Below the pieces are notes generated by a model. It was not told the origin of the DNA and ran no database searches. It saw only the letters and a list, made by a program, of their open reading frames with translations. A stretch of DNA of 64,000 nt, taken from positions 1 to 64,000 of the forward strand of contig CACZBK010000002.1 of the NCBI GenBank assembly GCA_902779395.1. The letters run 5' to 3'. Numbering within the stretch: the first letter of the stretch is position 1; every line of letters begins with the position of its first letter. The stretch comes from an uncultured Lachnospiraceae bacterium. Lineage in GTDB: Bacteria > Bacillota > Clostridia > Lachnospirales > Lachnospiraceae. A program made the translations under genes and the position numbers. Positions 61,090-64,000 of this stretch are shown here, one piece after another.

Positions 61090-62213
61090 GTCTTCACCAT
61101 CTCGTTATATATCTCCTCGATCCCGCCAAGCATGTCTTCCATGGGGAAGGTCTTCTCCGGCACTATCTCAAATGCGTCCGGATCCCCCTCTATCACGGCC
61201 TGAAGCTTATCCGCCAGGTCATTGGCATCCCTGTTTTTAAATGAACGGCATCTTCCGTATGCCACCTCCGGCAGCGAACCGCCGTCACTGTATATAAGTG
61301 CCGTGCCGCTCTGGCAGGTTTCAAGTGCCGAGAAGCCGAAGCCCTCGGTAAGCGAAGGCACCACCACGCAATCTGCCTGTTTTATGCAGGCTCCCAGATC
61401 CTCCCTGGAAAGCGAAGGACGTACCCTCACCTGACCCCTTAAATGGTCGTTACGCATGCGCTCCAGAAATTCCCTGCGGGGCTTTACCGGCTCTTTTCCA
61501 AGAAGGAAACAGAAACGCACGTTACTCAAGTCGACGCCCCTCTGTTTCAGAATGCAGATGGCCTTCTCATATACGTATATGCCCTTTGTCCTTCCGGGCC
61601 GGCCGTAGTATAAAAAGATAAATTCATCTTTTACTTTAAAATACTCCCGTATCTTAAAACTGCTGCTGACGGGATCCTTTCCCATCTCATTTGCCAGATA
61701 GACCCTGCGCACATCCTTCTTTTTGCAGATGTACTTCTGAAAGTCATTCTTCGTGGCATCCGAAATAGCGTGGTAAACGTCAAATTTCCGGCGGCAGCTG
61801 TACTGCTCAACCAGATCGTATATAAGGGCACGGTGGAACACATCCGACCAGTACCACTTCCTGCCCCTCACTTCATACACCGTAAGAAGCGAAGGCTTTT
61901 TATACTTTCCCGCCAGTTTGCTTACTACAGGTGCTGTGGTGAAAATGGAAGTATGTACCACATCACACCATTCTATCTGGGGCTCGATATCCTTTTTCTT
62001 AGGCAGGGGATGTCCGAAGGCACTTTTCCATTTGCAGTACCATACATCTATCCCGTCAACGTTCATCGGTCCGTTATGCTCATCATCTACCTTTTCCGCA
62101 ACCACATGCACTTCGTGCCCGCGTGCGACCATGCCCTTTGCAAGCTCGTAAAACATGGTCTCACCGCCACCCACATATGGATAAAAATGCGGCAGTATCA
62201 TCGCTATCTTCAC
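61083..62213 (-). CDS. GT4-type glycosyltransferase
   Basis: A 376-residue GT-B enzyme: ILPHFYPYVGGGETMFYELA at the start, FLYYGRPGRTKGIYVYEKA and VPSLTEGFGFSALETCQSG. PIG-A/PimA-like layout. Four-base overlap with asnB. Confidence 0.92.
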   Translation of the reverse strand: MKIAMILPHFYPYVGGGETMFYELAKGMVARGHEVHVVAEKVDDEHNGPMNVDGIDVWYCKWKSAFGHPLPKKKDIEPQIEWCDVVHTSIFTTAPVVSKLAGKYKKPSLLTVYEVRGRKWYWSDVFHRALIYDLVEQYSCRRKFDVYHAISDATKNDFQKYICKKKDVRRVYLANEMGKDPVSSSFKIREYFKVKDEFIFLYYGRPGRTKGIYVYEKAICILKQRGVDLSNVRFCFLLGKEPVKPRREFLERMRNDHLRGQVRVRPSLSREDLGACIKQADCVVVPSLTEGFGFSALETCQSGTALIYSDGGSLPEVAYGRCRSFKNRDANDLADKLQAVIEGDPDAFEIVPEKTFPMEDMLGGIEEIYNEMVKTC

Positions 62214-64000
62214 TTATTGTTCCCCCCAAGATGTATATCCCTGTACCACTGTTCAAGCATAAGAACATTCCATATGAGTCTGGGCGAACGTCCCTGTTTT
62301 ACAAAATCCGCCCACATCTTCTGTACTGTTTTTTTATTTATGAGCCCGTCGGAAGCAGCCTTGCAGTTATCCATCATCTCAGCGGCCCATTCTTTTGTAT
62401 CGCCTTCTTTAAGCCAGCGCTCCAGAGGGACCGCAAAGCCCTTTTTAGGCCTGTCCGTAAGCTCCTTCGGCACGTATCGATACAGCACTTCCTTAAGCAC
62501 CTTCTTGGTAATGCTGCCGTCATACTTATATTTTGAAGGCAGGCTTAATGCAAACTCCACCACATCCTTATCAAGCATGGGTATCCTGTTCTCCAGCGAA
62601 ACCGCCATGCCGGCACGGTCCACCTTTACCAGTATATCCTCCGGATGATAGCGCATCAGATCGTCAAGCATCATCTGCTGCAGCTCATCACCGGGGAGAT
62701 CGGCTCTGTATACGGATGCAGGCCCGTCCGTAAGCTGATCTATATATGGATCGTAATGATCGACGGCTTCTTTAAATTCCAGGATGTTTCCGGCCTTAAG
62801 GCACATGCCGGCACGGTAAACTTTAGGTATGCCACCGGTTATACCCACAGCCATATCTCCGGCTGTTCTCCTTAGCTGCTTCGGAAGATCCTTTATCTTA
62901 TCCCACAGTCCCAGTATCTGCGGATACGTCCTGTAACCGCAGAAAAGCTCATCACCCGCATCTCCGCTTAAGCACACTGTCACCTTACTCTTTGCCAGCG
63001 CACTTACAAGATATGTCGGGATCTGGGATGAATCCGCATAAGGCTCTCCGTATATCGAAGAGATGCGCGGTATCACATCTTTAAGATCCTTCTCCGTAAC
63101 ATACTGCTGTGTGTGATCCGTTCCCAGATGCTTAGCTATAGCCTCCGCTTCCGGAGCTTCATCATACTTCTTATCATCAAAGCCGATGGAAAATGTCTTT
63201 ACATCCCCGGGCCTTAACCTGCTCATTATGCCCACTACCGTGGCAGAATCTATCCCGCCGGACAGATATGCTCCCAGCGGCACATCGCTGGCAAGCTGCC
63301 CTTTTACAGCTTCCGTCAAAAGACGCTGCAGCTCATCCGCCGCTTCCTCAAAGCTTCCCGTAAAAGGCTGTTCCAGCACGCGCTGGGCCACCTTCTTGAT
63401 ATTATAATACCTGCCTATCTTAACATCCTGCACGGCAAAGGGCTCTTTTACCCTGAATATCCCGCCGGGTTTAAGCTTATATATTTCCTCATAAATTGTC
63501 TGCGGCGCGGGGATATAGCCGTAAAGCATATAGGCCGAAAGTGCTGCTCTGTTGATCCTGCCCTCAAAGCCGGGAAACCGTGTGATGGCGGATAATTCCG
63601 ATGCAAAGACACAGCTTCCGTTCACCCTGCCGAAATACAGCGGCTTCTCGCCAATGCGGTCGCGCATCAGCATAAGGCTGCGCTCCCAGCGGTCATACAA
63701 AGCTATGGCGAACATGCCCTTTACCGCCTCCAGGGTCTTCTCTACACCAAGGCGCTCAAAAGCCTCCAGAAGCACCTCCGTATCGGAGCTGCCCTTAAGC
63801 TTAAGACCCGGCATCTTTGCCTTCAGATCCTCAACATTATAGACCTCGCCGTTATACGCGATCACAAAACGGCCCGATGCGCTGATCATGGGCTGTGCGC
63901 CGCTCTCACTCAGATCCCTGATTGAAAGACGTCTGTGCCCCAGGCTCACGCCGCTCTTATCGTCAAGCCAGAAGCCCTCGGCATCCGGCCCCCTGTGTGC
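62210..64000 (-). CDS. asnB: Glutamine-hydrolysing asparagine synthase-like, 5' end outside window
   Basis: The frame stays open to the window edge and begins with HRGPDAEGFWLDD, so the MCGI start with the catalytic Cys lies beyond 64000. Visible: glutaminase loop VIAYNGEVYN, then the ATP-pyrophosphatase motif LSGGIDSATVVGI and SGDAGDELFCGY. In glycan clusters such enzymes often amidate uronic acids, which fits the UDP-glucuronate chemistry of UXS; true asparagine synthesis is the alternative. Confidence 0.9.
   Translation of the reverse strand, partial: AHRGPDAEGFWLDDKSGVSLGHRRLSIRDLSESGAQPMISASGRFVIAYNGEVYNVEDLKAKMPGLKLKGSSDTEVLLEAFERLGVEKTLEAVKGMFAIALYDRWERSLMLMRDRIGEKPLYFGRVNGSCVFASELSAITRFPGFEGRINRAALSAYMLYGYIPAPQTIYEEIYKLKPGGIFRVKEPFAVQDVKIGRYYNIKKVAQRVLEQPFTGSFEEAADELQRLLTEAVKGQLASDVPLGAYLSGGIDSATVVGIMSRLRPGDVKTFSIGFDDKKYDEAPEAEAIAKHLGTDHTQQYVTEKDLKDVIPRISSIYGEPYADSSQIPTYLVSALAKSKVTVCLSGDAGDELFCGYRTYPQILGLWDKIKDLPKQLRRTAGDMAVGITGGIPKVYRAGMCLKAGNILEFKEAVDHYDPYIDQLTDGPASVYRADLPGDELQQMMLDDLMRYHPEDILVKVDRAGMAVSLENRIPMLDKDVVEFALSLPSKYKYDGSITKKVLKEVLYRYVPKELTDRPKKGFAVPLERWLKEGDTKEWAAEMMDNCKAASDGLINKKTVQKMWADFVKQGRSPRLIWNVLMLEQWYRDIHLGGNNK

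Noticed and set aside
61770-62648. 292-codon plus-strand frame
   Set aside because: Antisense to the overlap of asnB and a GT4 gene, both clearly real.
1-64000. CRISPR arrays, tRNA or rRNA genes
   Set aside because: No regularly spaced direct repeats, tRNA-like cloverleaf or rRNA sequence noticed on reading; not an exhaustive computation.

Overview
The window looks like an accessory region of an anaerobic Firmicute, probably Lachnospiraceae or a near relative. The basis is the family make-up (LoaP-type NusG paralogue, IS66 three-gene elements, IS200 TnpA, DUF6431 remnant, many Wzx/Wzy- and ABC-type glycan genes), strong AGGAGG-type ribosome sites and AT-rich codon use on the left. This placement is inference from protein flavour. 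No rRNA, tRNA or CRISPR array was seen.

Bases 1-17.9 kb are a defence and mobile-element island, mostly on the minus strand. It holds an AAA ATPase with a PD-(D/E)XK-like tail, an operon of DUF2971, an unknown protein, a cut-down PIN protein and a DUF3298-like protein, an IS200 element, a 1557-residue STAND-type NTPase, a PIN (DUF4411) plus XRE/ImmA metallopeptidase toxin-antitoxin pair, a TIGR02391 (Ymh) protein, an IS66 remnant and an ApeA-like HEPN protein. Several broken genes lie between them (a frameshifted unknown gene, a beheaded methyltransferase, a DUF6431 gene with frameshifts in homopolymers, a 40-codon sugar nucleotidyltransferase stub). Two identical LexA-type boxes with the same spacing to a -35 lie upstream of the DUF2971 operon and of the ApeA-like gene.

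Bases 17.9-41 kb are AT-rich glycan genes with mixed orientation: a HAD/UbiA pair, two membrane proteins including an acyltransferase, a patch of rearranged IS66 pieces (22.9-24.1 kb) including a tail-to-tail fusion of two tnpB fragments across a near-palindrome, wecB and four glycosyltransferases on the minus strand, then a plus-strand operon with an ABC-2 polysaccharide exporter (Wzm/Wzt), pyruvyl transferase, FrhB-like Fe-S protein and a glycosyltransferase. A minus-strand operon led by loaP and fic follows (42.2 to 36.2 kb).

Bases 42.4-64 kb are a visibly more GC-rich, almost continuous minus-strand operon starting beyond the right edge with asnB. It carries GT-C-like membrane proteins, two DPM1-like GT2 enzymes, an FdtA-like cupin, an ABC exporter, a Wzy-like polymerase, a GT10 fucosyltransferase, a KdsC-type phosphatase, UDP-xylose synthase (UXS), a VanZ-GT26 fusion and many GT2/GT4 enzymes. 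Together the right two thirds encode assembly and export of one or more cell-surface polysaccharides, with LoaP as a likely antiterminator for its own long operon.
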